Source of the DNA: Arthrobacter sp. Bi26
Lineage (GTDB): Bacteria; Actinomycetota; Actinomycetes; Actinomycetales; Micrococcaceae
Assembly (NCBI RefSeq): GCF_918697925.1
Contig: NZ_CAKKMF010000004.1
Coordinates: forward strand, 1-64,000
Direction of reading: 5' to 3'
Length of the DNA: 64,000 bases
Numbering within the stretch: position 1 is the first letter of the stretch; each line of letters starts with the position of its first letter. This document shows positions 1 to 9,096 of the stretch, piece after piece. Both the position numbers and the translations under genes were made by a program. The notes beneath the pieces are model-generated. The model searched no databases. It saw nothing but the letters and a program-made list of their open reading frames with translations, and was not told the origin of the DNA.

Positions 1-379
1 CGGCGACACCGCTGTCCGGCGTGGCGGTGTGCCGACACAGGATTGTTGCCACCGGTTCGAGGACGTGGGCTGCGAGGTTTCCCTGGTCCGGCTCGGAGTA
101 CCGCCACCCACTCGAATCGAGAACCTCCCGGTGTTCCCCGACCTCGGGTCCGGTCAGCCGGTGATACTGCGCCAGCGGGTGCCTGGTCTTGCCGAAGACG
201 CGGGCCACCTCAGCCCACGTCACGGGTCCGCCGTCCTCGCCCGTGGGCCGATCCCTTCGCGCCGGGTGGAACGCCCGGGCATATGCAGGGAAGCCGCGCG
301 GCACGACGTTCAAATCGCGGCTGCCGGTGTCCAGCAACGGCCGCAGCCAGCTCCCGTTGTCAGCACTTATCGGTTCCAC
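1..379 (-). CDS. hypothetical protein, C-terminus beyond window edge
   Basis: The minus strand is open from a GTG at 377-379 to the left edge, giving about 126 residues. The product begins with M/V-EPISADNGSWLRPLLDTG and contains RGFPAYARAFHPARRDRP and a VTWAEVARVFGK segment. The 'GFPAYARAFHPA' style of sequence is, as far as I recall, common in conserved actinobacterial hypothetical proteins of unknown role. No signal peptide or membrane segment is visible. The gene ends outside the window, so its full length is unknown. A GTG start was chosen because no ATG lies nearby in this frame. Confidence 0.55.
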   Translation of the reverse strand, partial: MEPISADNGSWLRPLLDTGSRDLNVVPRGFPAYARAFHPARRDRPTGEDGGPVTWAEVARVFGKTRHPLAQYHRLTGPEVGEHREVLDSSGWRYSEPDQGNLAAHVLEPVATILCRHTATPDSGVA

Positions 380-429
380 GGCCCCAGCCTAGTCTGCGGC
401 GCGCCTATTGAGCCCGCGGCTCCTGAGCC

Positions 430-966
430 TCACTGGACTGTGATCTTGATTCCGGCGACCGCCCCGGTCCAAGCGCCGGTCGGGTCTGGGCGGGTCAGCT
501 GGGCACCGACGTACCCTTTCTGCAGTTGGACCACCTTCGAAAGGACCCCCGAGCAATCAACCTCCAGCGATACTGGCTCGACCCCATCTTGAGAGAGGAA
601 GATCTGGGTGGCGGGAGTGCCAACGCAGGTCGCGGTGACAGTGTACGGACCAGTAGTCACCACCGTCGCGGCTTTGCTGAAGCCAACCCCTGGCCCGTCG
701 GCCGGGCCAGCGTCGTCAAGAAGAACAGGCCCCGTGGCATTGGCCAGGCGCTTGTGGAGTATTGAGTAGTTGCTCGCTTCCACACCCAGAACGCCAGGGT
801 CCTTCGCAGGGACGGTGGGCGCAGCCCGGTGACTTTGGACGGCAGTCGTTGGCTGTGGATCTCGGTCGTCCTCATAAGCACAGGCGGCCATGCCGTCGGC
901 GAGCAGAGTCCCAATAATGAGTGCCGCAGCGCGACGGACTGTTTTCGTTCCACCAAGACCTGACAT
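430..966 (-). CDS. putative secreted lipoprotein
   Basis: The 178-aa product has a basic N-terminus (KTVRR), a short hydrophobic stretch (AAALIIGTLLADG) and a lipobox-like MAAC at about residues 26-29. This points to export and lipid attachment to the outer face of the membrane. After a polar linker rich in Pro and Thr (residues 30-60) comes a compact beta-rich domain with two Cys (in ATCVGTP and VDCSGV), which could form a disulfide. No enzymatic motif is visible. It stands alone, divergent from nothing obvious. Function unknown; the lipoprotein assignment rests on the signal alone. Confidence 0.65.
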   Translation of the reverse strand: MSGLGGTKTVRRAAALIIGTLLADGMAACAYEDDRDPQPTTAVQSHRAAPTVPAKDPGVLGVEASNYSILHKRLANATGPVLLDDAGPADGPGVGFSKAATVVTTGPYTVTATCVGTPATQIFLSQDGVEPVSLEVDCSGVLSKVVQLQKGYVGAQLTRPDPTGAWTGAVAGIKITVQ

Positions 967-1144
967 GGGCCGAGTCTACGGTCCGTCGCCGGATGGCAAG
1001 TCATCCGCCCTGGAGCCTGGCTCCTGTTGCGCGGCCCTAGACTCCGATCCCTGGTCATTGAGTCTGTTTGGTTAGATTGCCCTGGCAGTTGGATGATGCT
1101 GGGGAGAGGAACTGGCAGCTACCGTTCGTTCCCCATGCTGTCAG

Positions 1145-1609
1145 TCAGCGGGGCAGGGATCTCCACTGCCGGGCCTGGAAGGCCAGTAAGACGGTCCAGG
1201 CGATCGGCACCAGCAGGGAGGTGAACTCGCCCAGGAATGCTAGGACAGCAAAGACGACCCAGAACACCGCGGTGATGACGGAGAGCACGATCAGTGATTT
1301 GCGGGTGATCACGAAGGCGGGCATGTCGATGCCTTCGGCTCGGAGGGCCCGGGTTTCAGTGGTTGCTCCCCGGATCAGGGGAATGAAGACGGCCGCCAGG
1401 GCGGCAGCGAGCAGCACGGACCGCCACGGCTCGGGCATTCCTACTGCGCCAAGGACGCTCTGCAGGAGACTGCTCAAGAGGAAGAGCCACAGCATACCCC
1501 AGACGACCAGTCTGCGCCGCTTCGGTGGCATGCCCTCCAGAGAGTCGGACGGCCACGATTGCCACGCATACCTTTTACCGCCATCACCACTTTCCGAGGT
1601 CATGGGCAC
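1145..1609 (-). CDS. integral membrane protein, unknown function
   Basis: The 154-aa product has four predicted hydrophobic segments: LVVWGMLWLFLLSSLLQSVL (about 34-53), WRSVLLAAALAAVFIPLI (about 62-79), LIVLSVITAVFWVVFAVLAF (about 105-124) and LLVPIAWTVLLAFQA (about 131-145). Basic residues lie before the first helix (PPKRRR). It has no catalytic motif that I recognise. The N-terminal 30 residues are polar and probably cytoplasmic. The neighbour at 1714-2217 is on the same strand but 100 bp upstream, so the two may or may not be co-transcribed. Confidence 0.7.
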   Translation of the reverse strand: MPMTSESGDGGKRYAWQSWPSDSLEGMPPKRRRLVVWGMLWLFLLSSLLQSVLGAVGMPEPWRSVLLAAALAAVFIPLIRGATTETRALRAEGIDMPAFVITRKSLIVLSVITAVFWVVFAVLAFLGEFTSLLVPIAWTVLLAFQARQWRSLPR

Positions 1610-1713
1610 AGACTACGCGGGTTACTCCGGAGCCCACATGAACCGCGGTCCTGGCGTCCAGGGTCCAGAGGTGCGCCGAATGCCGGCATCTCCTCGGCGG
1701 CTACACCGGGGCA

Positions 1714-2217
1714 TTAGTCGGTAAGCCAGCTGAGGTCGCGGACATGAAACGTCCTGGCAGGCGTCACGTACTCGGTCATGACCCCGTATTTGGTGTTCAC
1801 GAACGCATACCCGGTGAAGCTGGGGTCTTCAATTGAGACCAGGGCAAACCTGACTCCTTCACCATCTGCTTCGGCTCCAGCCACCCGGAAGTCGTCCGCA
1901 CTTCCGCCCCAGATGCGCATGGACAACGGGAAGAACAGGGCAACTTCCGGTGGAAGGTAATCGTCCCGGTCCCGAGGCACCTGCTCGACCTCCCCGGTGC
2001 CGTACTCGATCCTGCCGCCGTACGCGGGAGTGAACGACCAGGTTTTGTTTTCGTCGGTAACCGTCCAGGTCCCGTCGCTGTAGCTGACCATGATCACGGC
2101 TGACTGCCGGGCACCTCCGGCGTCCACCTGATCGACGGTGGCGCCCAGCCTGCGCTGCATGAGGGAGTTCCGCACGGCGGCCAGAACCGACAGCAGGGCC
2201 TCAAAGGATTCATCCAC
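1714..2217 (-). CDS. hypothetical protein
   Basis: The 167-aa soluble protein begins MDESFEALLSVLAAVRNSL. It has a helical N-terminus and then a beta-rich middle (VIMVSYSDGTWTVTDENKTW, IEYGTGEVEQVPRD), ending with TFHVRDLSWLTD. No signal peptide, membrane segment or metal-binding motif is visible. The mixture of short beta strands with aromatic residues resembles small immunity or carrier-type hypothetical proteins, but I do not recognise the family. Codon use matches its surroundings and the frame is intact. Confidence 0.65.
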   Translation of the reverse strand: MDESFEALLSVLAAVRNSLMQRRLGATVDQVDAGGARQSAVIMVSYSDGTWTVTDENKTWSFTPAYGGRIEYGTGEVEQVPRDRDDYLPPEVALFFPLSMRIWGGSADDFRVAGAEADGEGVRFALVSIEDPSFTGYAFVNTKYGVMTEYVTPARTFHVRDLSWLTD

Positions 2218-2302
2218 AACCGGCGCCCTTTACCTGGGGAACAGCGAGCAAGTTATTAGACGCCAACCTATCCGAAAATGGTGAACGGGCGCCGTGGGGT
2301 GA

Positions 2303-3682
2303 TCATGACCGGGTTCCCCGGAACTTTCGTCGTGCGTCGGCGACGCCCTCCTCTGAGTGAAGTTCCGCCCATGTATGCTGCAACGCCACCATCCGCGGTG
2401 ACTGGTCGAGGGCTGGCACCGTCCGTAGCGTTGCCGGTGGGGGAACCCTGGGCTGGGCAGACTTGCGTTGCCTTGGCTGACTCTTGCTTGAGCGCGCCGC
2501 AGCGGCAGCGATCTCCGGTCCACTGATGAGCGACCACTTCTCGGGTCGAAGGCGGTGCAGGAAGACCTGGCCGACAACTGCGTCGCAGGCGGGGCAGCAG
2601 AAGGCACTGTACTCCTTGCCTGAGGCTTTGGTGCGCCGGAGCCTAATGACGGCTTTGGGCACGTCGGCTTTGATCTCTTTGATCCACCGGTCGACGACGC
2701 GGTGGATCTCGGGACGGTTCTCGAACCGCTTCAGGCCGACTTCATCCCTGGCCTGGACTTCCGGGACCCGCGTCCACCGCTTGCCCTGCCCCGGGCTGCG
2801 GGCGGCCCAGACGAGCATCGGCTCCTCGCATTTCCAACACGCGTTCAATGTCGCCCAGATGAAGATGTCGGAGTCGGCGGGCACCCGATGCGGGCCGAAA
2901 GCAACGGAAGCCGGTGCGCTGCGTTCGTTCGTCTGCTGGACGGCCAGCTCGAAGGCGGCACGTTTCGCCTCCTCTGCTTTGAGCTGGGCAATCCGCCGCT
3001 CCTCCTCGGCCTTCCGGGCTTCTGCCTGTTGGGTCGGAGATCCTTTCGGCCAGTGCGGCCCGCGGTGGAGCAGTTGCCCGATGAATGCGTCCAGGTTTTT
3101 GGCCTGCTGGATGAAATTCAGGTCGACGTCGATCCGGAGCAGCTGTTCGACGTCTTCGGGGATGTCGGAGGATTTACCGAAACCGGTCACGACAGCCGGC
3201 ACGGCGATGGGGCTGTACTCGAGCTCGCGGGGCACGAGCCACACGGGGAAGATGCCACCGTCGAAGTACCGCTGGCTCCGGCTGGCGTACCTGTCCGGCG
3301 TCTGGGAGGAGAGCTGGACCTCGAAGGCCACCTTTCGGGCTCCGTCATCAGACTCGGCGAGAACGTCGACGATCCACTCCCGGGAAGGATAGGGGTGCTC
3401 GATGATGGCATGCCACCCGGGCACCCGGTCGATGCCCAAGGCCAGGGCCTCCTTCATGGCCAGGTGCTGGGGCGTCTCGCCGCCGTGCTCGACACCGCAA
3501 CCGGCGGTGGACAGGTGCGCGAAGAACTTGGTTTCACCGCGCGCTTTCGCCACGGCCCGGACGCCGCACAAGGGCATCACCAGTTGTCTGCGCTCCTCCG
3601 AGGACTGCAGTGCGAGCCAGGACTCACGCGTGTGCTTCGTGGCGTCGACCCGTTCCCCATCAAGCATGGCCACCAGCGGCAT
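2303..3682 (-). CDS. CoiA-like competence/nuclease family protein
   Basis: The 459-aa protein has the CoiA-type layout. Near residues 65-95 is the GGETPQHLAMKEAL stretch. This is followed by a nuclease-like core with W-x2-DVL at about 110 and KVAFEVQLSSQTPDRY at about 133-150, then the FPVWLVPRE strand. The E-x-Q within AFEVQLS fits the (E/Q)xK-like nuclease core of the family. The C-terminal part has two cysteine pairs (CWKCEEP and CCPACD), probably a zinc ribbon. A charged coiled-coil segment (EARKAEEERRIAQLKAEEAKRA) joins the two halves. In Firmicutes CoiA acts in transformation. No competence genes are nearby, so here it could equally be a DNA-processing cargo or defence gene. Confidence 0.75.
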   Translation of the reverse strand: MPLVAMLDGERVDATKHTRESWLALQSSEERRQLVMPLCGVRAVAKARGETKFFAHLSTAGCGVEHGGETPQHLAMKEALALGIDRVPGWHAIIEHPYPSREWIVDVLAESDDGARKVAFEVQLSSQTPDRYASRSQRYFDGGIFPVWLVPRELEYSPIAVPAVVTGFGKSSDIPEDVEQLLRIDVDLNFIQQAKNLDAFIGQLLHRGPHWPKGSPTQQAEARKAEEERRIAQLKAEEAKRAAFELAVQQTNERSAPASVAFGPHRVPADSDIFIWATLNACWKCEEPMLVWAARSPGQGKRWTRVPEVQARDEVGLKRFENRPEIHRVVDRWIKEIKADVPKAVIRLRRTKASGKEYSAFCCPACDAVVGQVFLHRLRPEKWSLISGPEIAAAAARSSKSQPRQRKSAQPRVPPPATLRTVPALDQSPRMVALQHTWAELHSEEGVADARRKFRGTRS

Positions 3683-3959
3683 TGTCCACCCCCTGCAGCG
3701 GCCCCCTGCCGCTGACGGACCGATTCAACCACGGCCGCAGCGATCTTGCGAGGGGCATCATGGCGGGGGTGCGTCGGCCATCGGCGATCGGCGACGCCTG
3801 CTGAGTCGGGGCACCGGCGCCATATCACGACACACTCGACCCTGTTTCAGTGTCTGGCGCGCGTTTAAGGAAAACACAAGGTCATCTGGTGGATCTGTGG
3901 TTAGACTCGCGGCATAGGCGAGCGGGCTGGTCCGGCGCAGAAGAATCTATGGGGGGAAC

Positions 3960-6353
3960 ATGCTTCGCATTGCCAGCGAGCTGCGTATGCGGCTGGCCAT
4001 TTCAGTCTTGGTCTGTTTGTCGCTCTTGTTCGTCGGGAGCCACCCCGCAGCAGCCGTCGTTGACACATCGAGCGCCAGCATCAGCGGGAAGATCACTGCT
4101 CCCGCCGGGGTTACATTGACTGCCTTGGCCGTGCTGGTGATGACCAGTTCCAACGGCTACGCGGGCACCGGCTTTGTTAATGCTGACGGAACGTACACGG
4201 TGTCGTCCCTTCAAGCAGGATCTTACAAGCTGAGCATTGGTGACATTTCTGGCCAAGACAGTGGCACACTGCCGCAGTGGTACAACAACGCGACCACCTT
4301 CGAGACGGCCACCCCCGTAACCGTCACGGTGGGCCAGGCCGTCACCGGCATCAACTTCACCCTCAAAAAAGATTCCCGCATCAGCGGAAAAGTCACTGCG
4401 CCGCCCGGCGTCAACCTGACCAAAGTGTTTGTCTACTCCTATGCGTCCGCGTCCGGCGCCTACGTCGGATTTTCCTTCGTTGGCGCCGACGGGACCTACA
4501 AGATTACCGGTCTGGTGGCGGGCAGCTACAAGCTGGAATTCGGCGGGACCGACACCAACGCCGTACCGCAGTGGTACAGCAACGCATCCTCCTCCGCGAC
4601 TGCAACCCCGGTGGTCCTCACCGCGGGCCAGGCCGTCACTGGCATAAACGTCACCCTCAAAAAGGCTGCCAGCATCAGCGGGAAAATTACTGCTCCGTCC
4701 GGCGTCGACCTGACCCTCCTGAGCGTATCTGCTCAACCGACGGCCGGGTCGGACAATTTCACAGGCTTTGCCTCGGTCGGCTCTGATGGAACATACAAGG
4801 TGTCGGGGCTGGCGCCGGGCAGTTACAAACTGGACTTCGACGGAGGTGCGACCAGCGCCCTTACGCAGTGGTACAAGGATGCAGCCTCGTTCGAGACCGC
4901 GGCCCCGGTGACGGTCACAGAGGGCCAAGCCCTCGCCGGCATCAACGTCACTCTCAAGAAGGCTGCCAGCATCAGCGGCAAGATTACCGTACCGCCCGGC
5001 GTCGACCTGACCGACATGTATGTATCAACCGTGCAGTTGTCGACCGACACTAATCCCGGTGGGTTGGGGTTGGGATTCGTGCAGGCTGACGGGACATACA
5101 CGATCACCCAACTTACTGCGGGCAGCTACAGACTATGTTTGTTCCGGGGGATCCTCCGCATCTTTCTGCAGTGCTACACAAACGCAGCCTCCTACGAGGC
5201 TGCGACTCTAGTGAACCTCACGTCCGGCCAGGACCTCACGGGTATCAACATTGCTCTGGCACCGGCCCTCGGGCCGGCTCCGGCGCCGACTATCACGGGT
5301 ACGGCGAAAGTCGGTTCGACGTTGACGGCTGTTCCGGGAACGTGGGGTCCGGCGCCGGTGGCCCTGACCTATCAGTGGAAGGCCAACGGCGTCTCCATCA
5401 CCGGGGCGACCGCCGCTACCTTCAAACCCGGCGCGGCGCAGGTGGGCAAGACCCTGACAGTCACCGTCACCGGCGCCAAGACCGGCTACACCACGGCCGC
5501 GAAGACCTCGGCTGCCGCAGCCGCCGTCGTTGCGGGCGCGCTCGGACCGGCTCCGGTGCCGACCATCACGGGTACGGCGAAAGTCGGTTCGACGTTGACG
5601 GCTGTTCCGGGAACGTGGGGTCCGGCGCCGGTGGCCCTGACGTATCAGTGGAAGGCCAACGGCGTCTCCATCACCGGGGCGACCGCCGCTACCTTCAAAC
5701 CCGGCGCGGCACAGGTGGGCAAGACCATCACTGTCACCGTCACCGGCGCCAAGACCGGCTACACCACGGCCGCGAAGACCTCGGCTGCCGCAGCCGCCGT
5801 CGTTGCGGGCACGCTCGGGCCGGCTCCGGTGCCGACGATCACCGGTACGGCAAAGGTCGGCTCCACCCTGACGGCGGCTCCGGGAACGTGGGGACCTGCG
5901 CCGGTGGCCCTGGCGTACCAGTGGAAGGCCAACGGAGCCGCCATCACCGGCGCGACCGCCGCCACGTACAAGCCCGCCGCGGCACAGGTGGGCAAGACCA
6001 TCACTGTCACCGTCACCGGCACGAAGGCCGGGTACACGACCATGTCGAAGACTTCCACCGCTACAGTTGCGGTGGCCCCGGGCACGCTCGGACCGGCGCC
6101 GGTGCCGACGATCACGGGAACGGTGAAGGTCGGCTCCACCCTGACGGCGGCTCCGGGGACGTGGGGACCTGCGCCGGTGGCCCTGGCGTACCAGTGGAAG
6201 GCCAACGGAGCCGCCATCACCGGCGCGACCGCCGCGACCTACAAGCTCACGACGGCCCAGGCGGGCAAGACCATCACGGTTACCGTCACCGGCACCAAGA
6301 CCGGCTACACCACCAAGTCGAAGACCTCAGCGGCGACAGCTCGGGTCGTGTGA
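3960..6353 (+). CDS. secreted repeat protein: carboxypeptidase-regulatory-like plus Ig-like repeats
   Basis: The 797-aa protein begins with a clear signal peptide (hydrophobic LAISVLVCLSLLFVGSHP, cleavage near AAA-VV). Four tandem units of about 90-100 residues follow (about 38-430), each opening with SISGKITAP and ending with a V-T-GINVTLKK-like strand. This is the CarboxypepD_reg/SdrD-B-like fold. The second half holds four Ig-like units starting GPAP-PTITGTAKVGSTLT and containing YQWKANG, each about 92 residues. The start at 3960 is preceded by a G-rich Shine-Dalgarno (3951-3956). There is no LPXTG or membrane anchor at the C-terminus, so the protein is probably released or wall-bound. A cell-surface adhesive or structural role is inferred from the fold only. 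Confidence 0.8.
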   Translation: MLRIASELRMRLAISVLVCLSLLFVGSHPAAAVVDTSSASISGKITAPAGVTLTALAVLVMTSSNGYAGTGFVNADGTYTVSSLQAGSYKLSIGDISGQDSGTLPQWYNNATTFETATPVTVTVGQAVTGINFTLKKDSRISGKVTAPPGVNLTKVFVYSYASASGAYVGFSFVGADGTYKITGLVAGSYKLEFGGTDTNAVPQWYSNASSSATATPVVLTAGQAVTGINVTLKKAASISGKITAPSGVDLTLLSVSAQPTAGSDNFTGFASVGSDGTYKVSGLAPGSYKLDFDGGATSALTQWYKDAASFETAAPVTVTEGQALAGINVTLKKAASISGKITVPPGVDLTDMYVSTVQLSTDTNPGGLGLGFVQADGTYTITQLTAGSYRLCLFRGILRIFLQCYTNAASYEAATLVNLTSGQDLTGINIALAPALGPAPAPTITGTAKVGSTLTAVPGTWGPAPVALTYQWKANGVSITGATAATFKPGAAQVGKTLTVTVTGAKTGYTTAAKTSAAAAAVVAGALGPAPVPTITGTAKVGSTLTAVPGTWGPAPVALTYQWKANGVSITGATAATFKPGAAQVGKTITVTVTGAKTGYTTAAKTSAAAAAVVAGTLGPAPVPTITGTAKVGSTLTAAPGTWGPAPVALAYQWKANGAAITGATAATYKPAAAQVGKTITVTVTGTKAGYTTMSKTSTATVAVAPGTLGPAPVPTITGTVKVGSTLTAAPGTWGPAPVALAYQWKANGAAITGATAATYKLTTAQAGKTITVTVTGTKTGYTTKSKTSAATARVV
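5270..6353 (+). repeat. four tandem 276-bp Ig-like coding repeats
   Basis: The 3' part of the 797-aa gene consists of four units of about 276 bp (92 codons). Copies 1 and 2 (starting near 5270 and 5546) are almost identical at the DNA level. Copies 3 and 4 resemble each other more than they do 1 and 2. This suggests stepwise duplication, with recombination keeping pairs alike. Copy number may vary between strains, and short-read assembly could miscount it. Confidence 0.75.
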
Positions 6354-6409
6354 CAAAGGGCCTCGTGCCTGGCAAGTAACCGACTGTCGCGGGTTAGTCG
6401 CCTGACGTG

Positions 6410-7291
6410 TCAGGACGCGGCTTCCAGCTTGGCGAGGCGCTCGGCGATCCGGCTTCCGTTCCGGCGTGCCTTCGGGCATTTGGCCAGCCACCGCTTCAGC
6501 ACGGCGATCTCCTCGTCTTTCTGGGAAAGCTTCCGGTGGATGATGGCGGCCTGCTCGGTGTAACCCGGCGCGGGCTCCCGTCCTCCGGCGTCTCCTTCGG
6601 CGGCAGTGATGGCTTTGTAGCAGAGGACGAGAGCTTCTTCGAGCCGGCCGTCGCGATTCAGCTGTTTGATCGGCTCAATGAGCTCGAGATAGTGGACGCC
6701 GTCAACCATGCCGCGCTCGAACTGGGCAGCCCGGGCGCCTCCGCCGGTCAGGGCTTCCCGGACCATGGCGCTCCGGTCCCGGTGGGCTTCGTTGGCGCGT
6801 TCGGCGGTTGTGAGTCCCGGGGGATTGTCCTCCGTGTGATCCCATTCCGGCGGCCCGTCGCCGAGCCAGACGAAGGCCTTCGCCTTCAGCTTCGCTTCCC
6901 GCAGGACGTGGAGCTGGTACGTGGCCGGCGCACTGGCGCCCGGCTTCAGGCCGGTGCCCCTGTTGGCCGGGAACGGCAGGTAACCGACCTTTTCACCCTC
7001 GACGAGGACGGCGATCGCATGGGGGTCGGCGGGGTTGTCCGGTTCCAGCTGGAGCTGCGCGGGCCCCTCGTAGTAGCCACGGATGCCGAGGCTGTGGCGG
7101 TCAGCCAGGGCACCCACGGCCTCTTTGGTGAATGTGGTTGTTCCGGCCAGCTCTACGCAGCGGGCTGTCCCCGTCGATATGGTCACGCGGAGGCCTACGG
7201 GCGCTTCGGACAGAGAAGCAGGCTCTCCCGGCGGGACAGCCGTAGCCGGTTTCGTACCGAATGCTTGCCTGACCCAACTGCCGAGTCCCAC
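6410..7291 (-). CDS. HIRAN-domain-like protein
   Basis: The 293-aa protein carries, at about residues 68-115, the pattern GIRGYYEGPAQLQLEPDNP followed by DPHAIAVLVEGEKVGYLP. This is the hallmark of a HIRAN-type domain (N-P-x-D-x-A-I-x-V and a V-G-Y-L-P strand), a module known from SNF2/HLTF proteins to bind DNA ends. The remainder (about 170-290) is helical, with a TPR-like stretch (LIEPIKQLNRDGRLEEALVLC and QAAIIHRKLSQKDEEIAVLK). There is no ATPase domain. It converges on the secreted repeat protein. A DNA-binding or repair-linked role is inferred. Confidence 0.65.
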   Translation of the reverse strand: MGLGSWVRQAFGTKPATAVPPGEPASLSEAPVGLRVTISTGTARCVELAGTTTFTKEAVGALADRHSLGIRGYYEGPAQLQLEPDNPADPHAIAVLVEGEKVGYLPFPANRGTGLKPGASAPATYQLHVLREAKLKAKAFVWLGDGPPEWDHTEDNPPGLTTAERANEAHRDRSAMVREALTGGGARAAQFERGMVDGVHYLELIEPIKQLNRDGRLEEALVLCYKAITAAEGDAGGREPAPGYTEQAAIIHRKLSQKDEEIAVLKRWLAKCPKARRNGSRIAERLAKLEAAS

Positions 7292-7450
7292 GTATGTCCC
7301 CCTGAAGGATGCCGGCGGCCGATCAGCCGCGCACGCCCGACTTTACCAAGTCAGCCGCGGGCGTCCGGCAAGGGGGATCCCACCAGACGCGTGGACCCGA
7401 ACGGTGTTCAGCGAATGGGATTCCTTGGACTGCGGGGCGTGACACTCCGG

Positions 7451-8562
7451 TTAGGAGTAGTGGGCCAAGTCGGGGACCGGTCGATGTAGTCCGTTTTCAC
7501 AGAGCGCGACGTTTGGCGCCCGGTCGTAACACTCGACATGCTCAACGACGCAACCCGGAGGCTCAATGTATTTGCCCTGATGCTGCTGGGAACATCGGAG
7601 TCGTATCTGGGCCCGCCGGGGCAGCGGTTTGCCGACTGGCAGAGAGCGCAATTGCTGTTCGGTCGCGATGATGAAGCGATCACGCCCTTGGAGCATGATG
7701 GCCCGCATCTGGTCCGTGACAGCGGCTGTTGCCTTCCTGAAGACAACCTTCTCCCAACGAGGTTGTTACTCCACGCGACCGCCCGGTTCGGGCTAATTGG
7801 CCACCAAATCACCCGTGCGTTGTCGACCCCAGGACGAACATTCCTCACGAACGGGATCTGAACCGGAACGTCGGAGGTCAGGAAGCGGCCCTTCGGGTCG
7901 TCCCAAATCTCGAGTTGGCGGGTTGTCATGAGGTCTGCGGCGTCCCACATCGCTTGGAACGTGTTCTTAGTATGGATGTTGGCCAGGCGAAGTGGATCTG
8001 CGTCGTCGCGAGGGCTACTGAAGTCGTCTGCGCCCTGATCACCCATCCAGAGGTCGTACTGCTGCAGGAGCCGGCGGCTCTGCATGGTCCGCATTCTTTG
8101 AAGTGCGGCCGAAACGCCTGCCGCCATGAAGTCTTCGAAGGAGATGTCTCCGTCGTTACGAAGCCCGAGCAAGAGGTCTTGGACTCTGCGCAGTTCCTCA
8201 TCAACGGCTCCAAACATGAGTTCTACCCGATTGTGGGGTTCGCCGTCAGAACCGACAACCCTGTAGAAATTCTCAGAGACGCACACGTCGCTGACGCCGA
8301 GCTTTTTGACCACTCCGGTTTCGGTGTTGAGCGTCCACACGCGTCTCCCATCGGCCGACCACCGCCTCAGGTGTGTCTTCGGCACGTAGTGGTGGCGTCT
8401 GGCCGCGGTGTCAGCAGCTGACCCGATTGCTATCAGACGCTCGAAATAACGTTGGGCCGACTGGCCGAGAATCTTCCCGCCACCTGTCACCGGGATCTCG
8501 CCCCAGGGATTGGGGACAATCTCCCGAAGCTGCCAGTCGTCGTGTGTAGCCCGGGAGATCAT
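7451..8562 (-). pseudogene. DUF4238-family protein, frameshifted
   Basis: The reading frame contains the DUF4238 signature RRHHYVPKTHLRRW early on and FLTSDVPVQIPF in the middle. The family is of unknown function. The frame holds to AVAWSNNLV and then breaks. One base appears to be missing at the G run on the coding strand (CCC at 7753-7755 on the + strand). The next frame continues sensibly through TDQMRAIMLQGRDRFIIATE to a stop at 7451. Repairing one G would give about 370 residues. The ATG at 8560-8562 was preferred; an in-frame TTG at 8614-8616 would add 18 residues. It is either a true pseudogene or a sequencing error in a homopolymer. Confidence 0.65.
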
Positions 8563-8764
8563 TCCCTCAGGGTAGCTGCCAAATATCGTCTCCTGGTCTA
8601 ACGAACAGTAGGTCAAGAGCCGCGAGTGGAGCGCCCCCGGGGTTATGCCTTCCGTGGCGTAGCGGTCGCAAAATGTCGGTACGTTTTTCTGCTAAGTGTG
8701 TTCCCGTGCGACTCAGTCGCTGGCGCTCGGAGGATCCGGATGGTGGCACGCATACGATGTAGCC

Positions 8765-9016
8765 ATGAACGAGGAGCCCCGTAAGCAGCCGCTCTTCCTC
8801 ACCGTCGAGCAGGCCGCGCAAGAACTGAACGTCAGCGATGCGGCGATTAGGTCTCTGCTTCGAACTGGGGAGCTTAGAGGCTTTCAGGTCGGCGGCCGCG
8901 GCCAATGGTGTACCGGGATTGACGACCTGCAGGCCTACATCGACGAGGCGTATCGCCGCGTGGCCGAAAAGGTCTCGCGGGGTGAGTTCGCCGAAGTAGA
9001 GGTCGGGGACGAGTGA
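8765..9016 (+). CDS. excisionase-like helix-turn-helix protein
   Basis: The 83-aa product begins MNEEPRKQPLFLTVEQAAQ. Its LTVEQAAQELNVSDAAIRSLLRTGELRGFQVGGRG stretch is the classic MerR-like winged helix of HTH_17/excisionase proteins. The downstream segment (IDDLQAYIDEAYRRV) is the usual C-terminal helix. Such proteins act as small DNA-binding regulators or recombination directionality factors. The ATG at 8765 gives the normal family length; an upstream in-frame ATG at 8696 would add 23 atypical residues. No integrase lies immediately beside it, so a general regulatory role is equally possible. Confidence 0.65.
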   Translation: MNEEPRKQPLFLTVEQAAQELNVSDAAIRSLLRTGELRGFQVGGRGQWCTGIDDLQAYIDEAYRRVAEKVSRGEFAEVEVGDE

Positions 9017-9096
9017 TGCAACGGGGGCTTGGGATATGAAGGCCCAGCTGAGCGTCTAGGACACATGGTGTCAGGCCGCTCTAAAACGGTGGGGGC

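Noticed and set aside
2702..3715. A 337-codon plus-strand frame opposite the CoiA-like gene
   Set aside because: The minus-strand frame has clear CoiA motifs and zinc-ribbon cysteines; the plus-strand frame has none.
5270..6353. Regular repeats that might suggest a CRISPR-like array
   Set aside because: The repeats are 276 bp, in frame, and encode Ig-like domains. No short repeats with unique spacers and no cas genes occur anywhere in the window.
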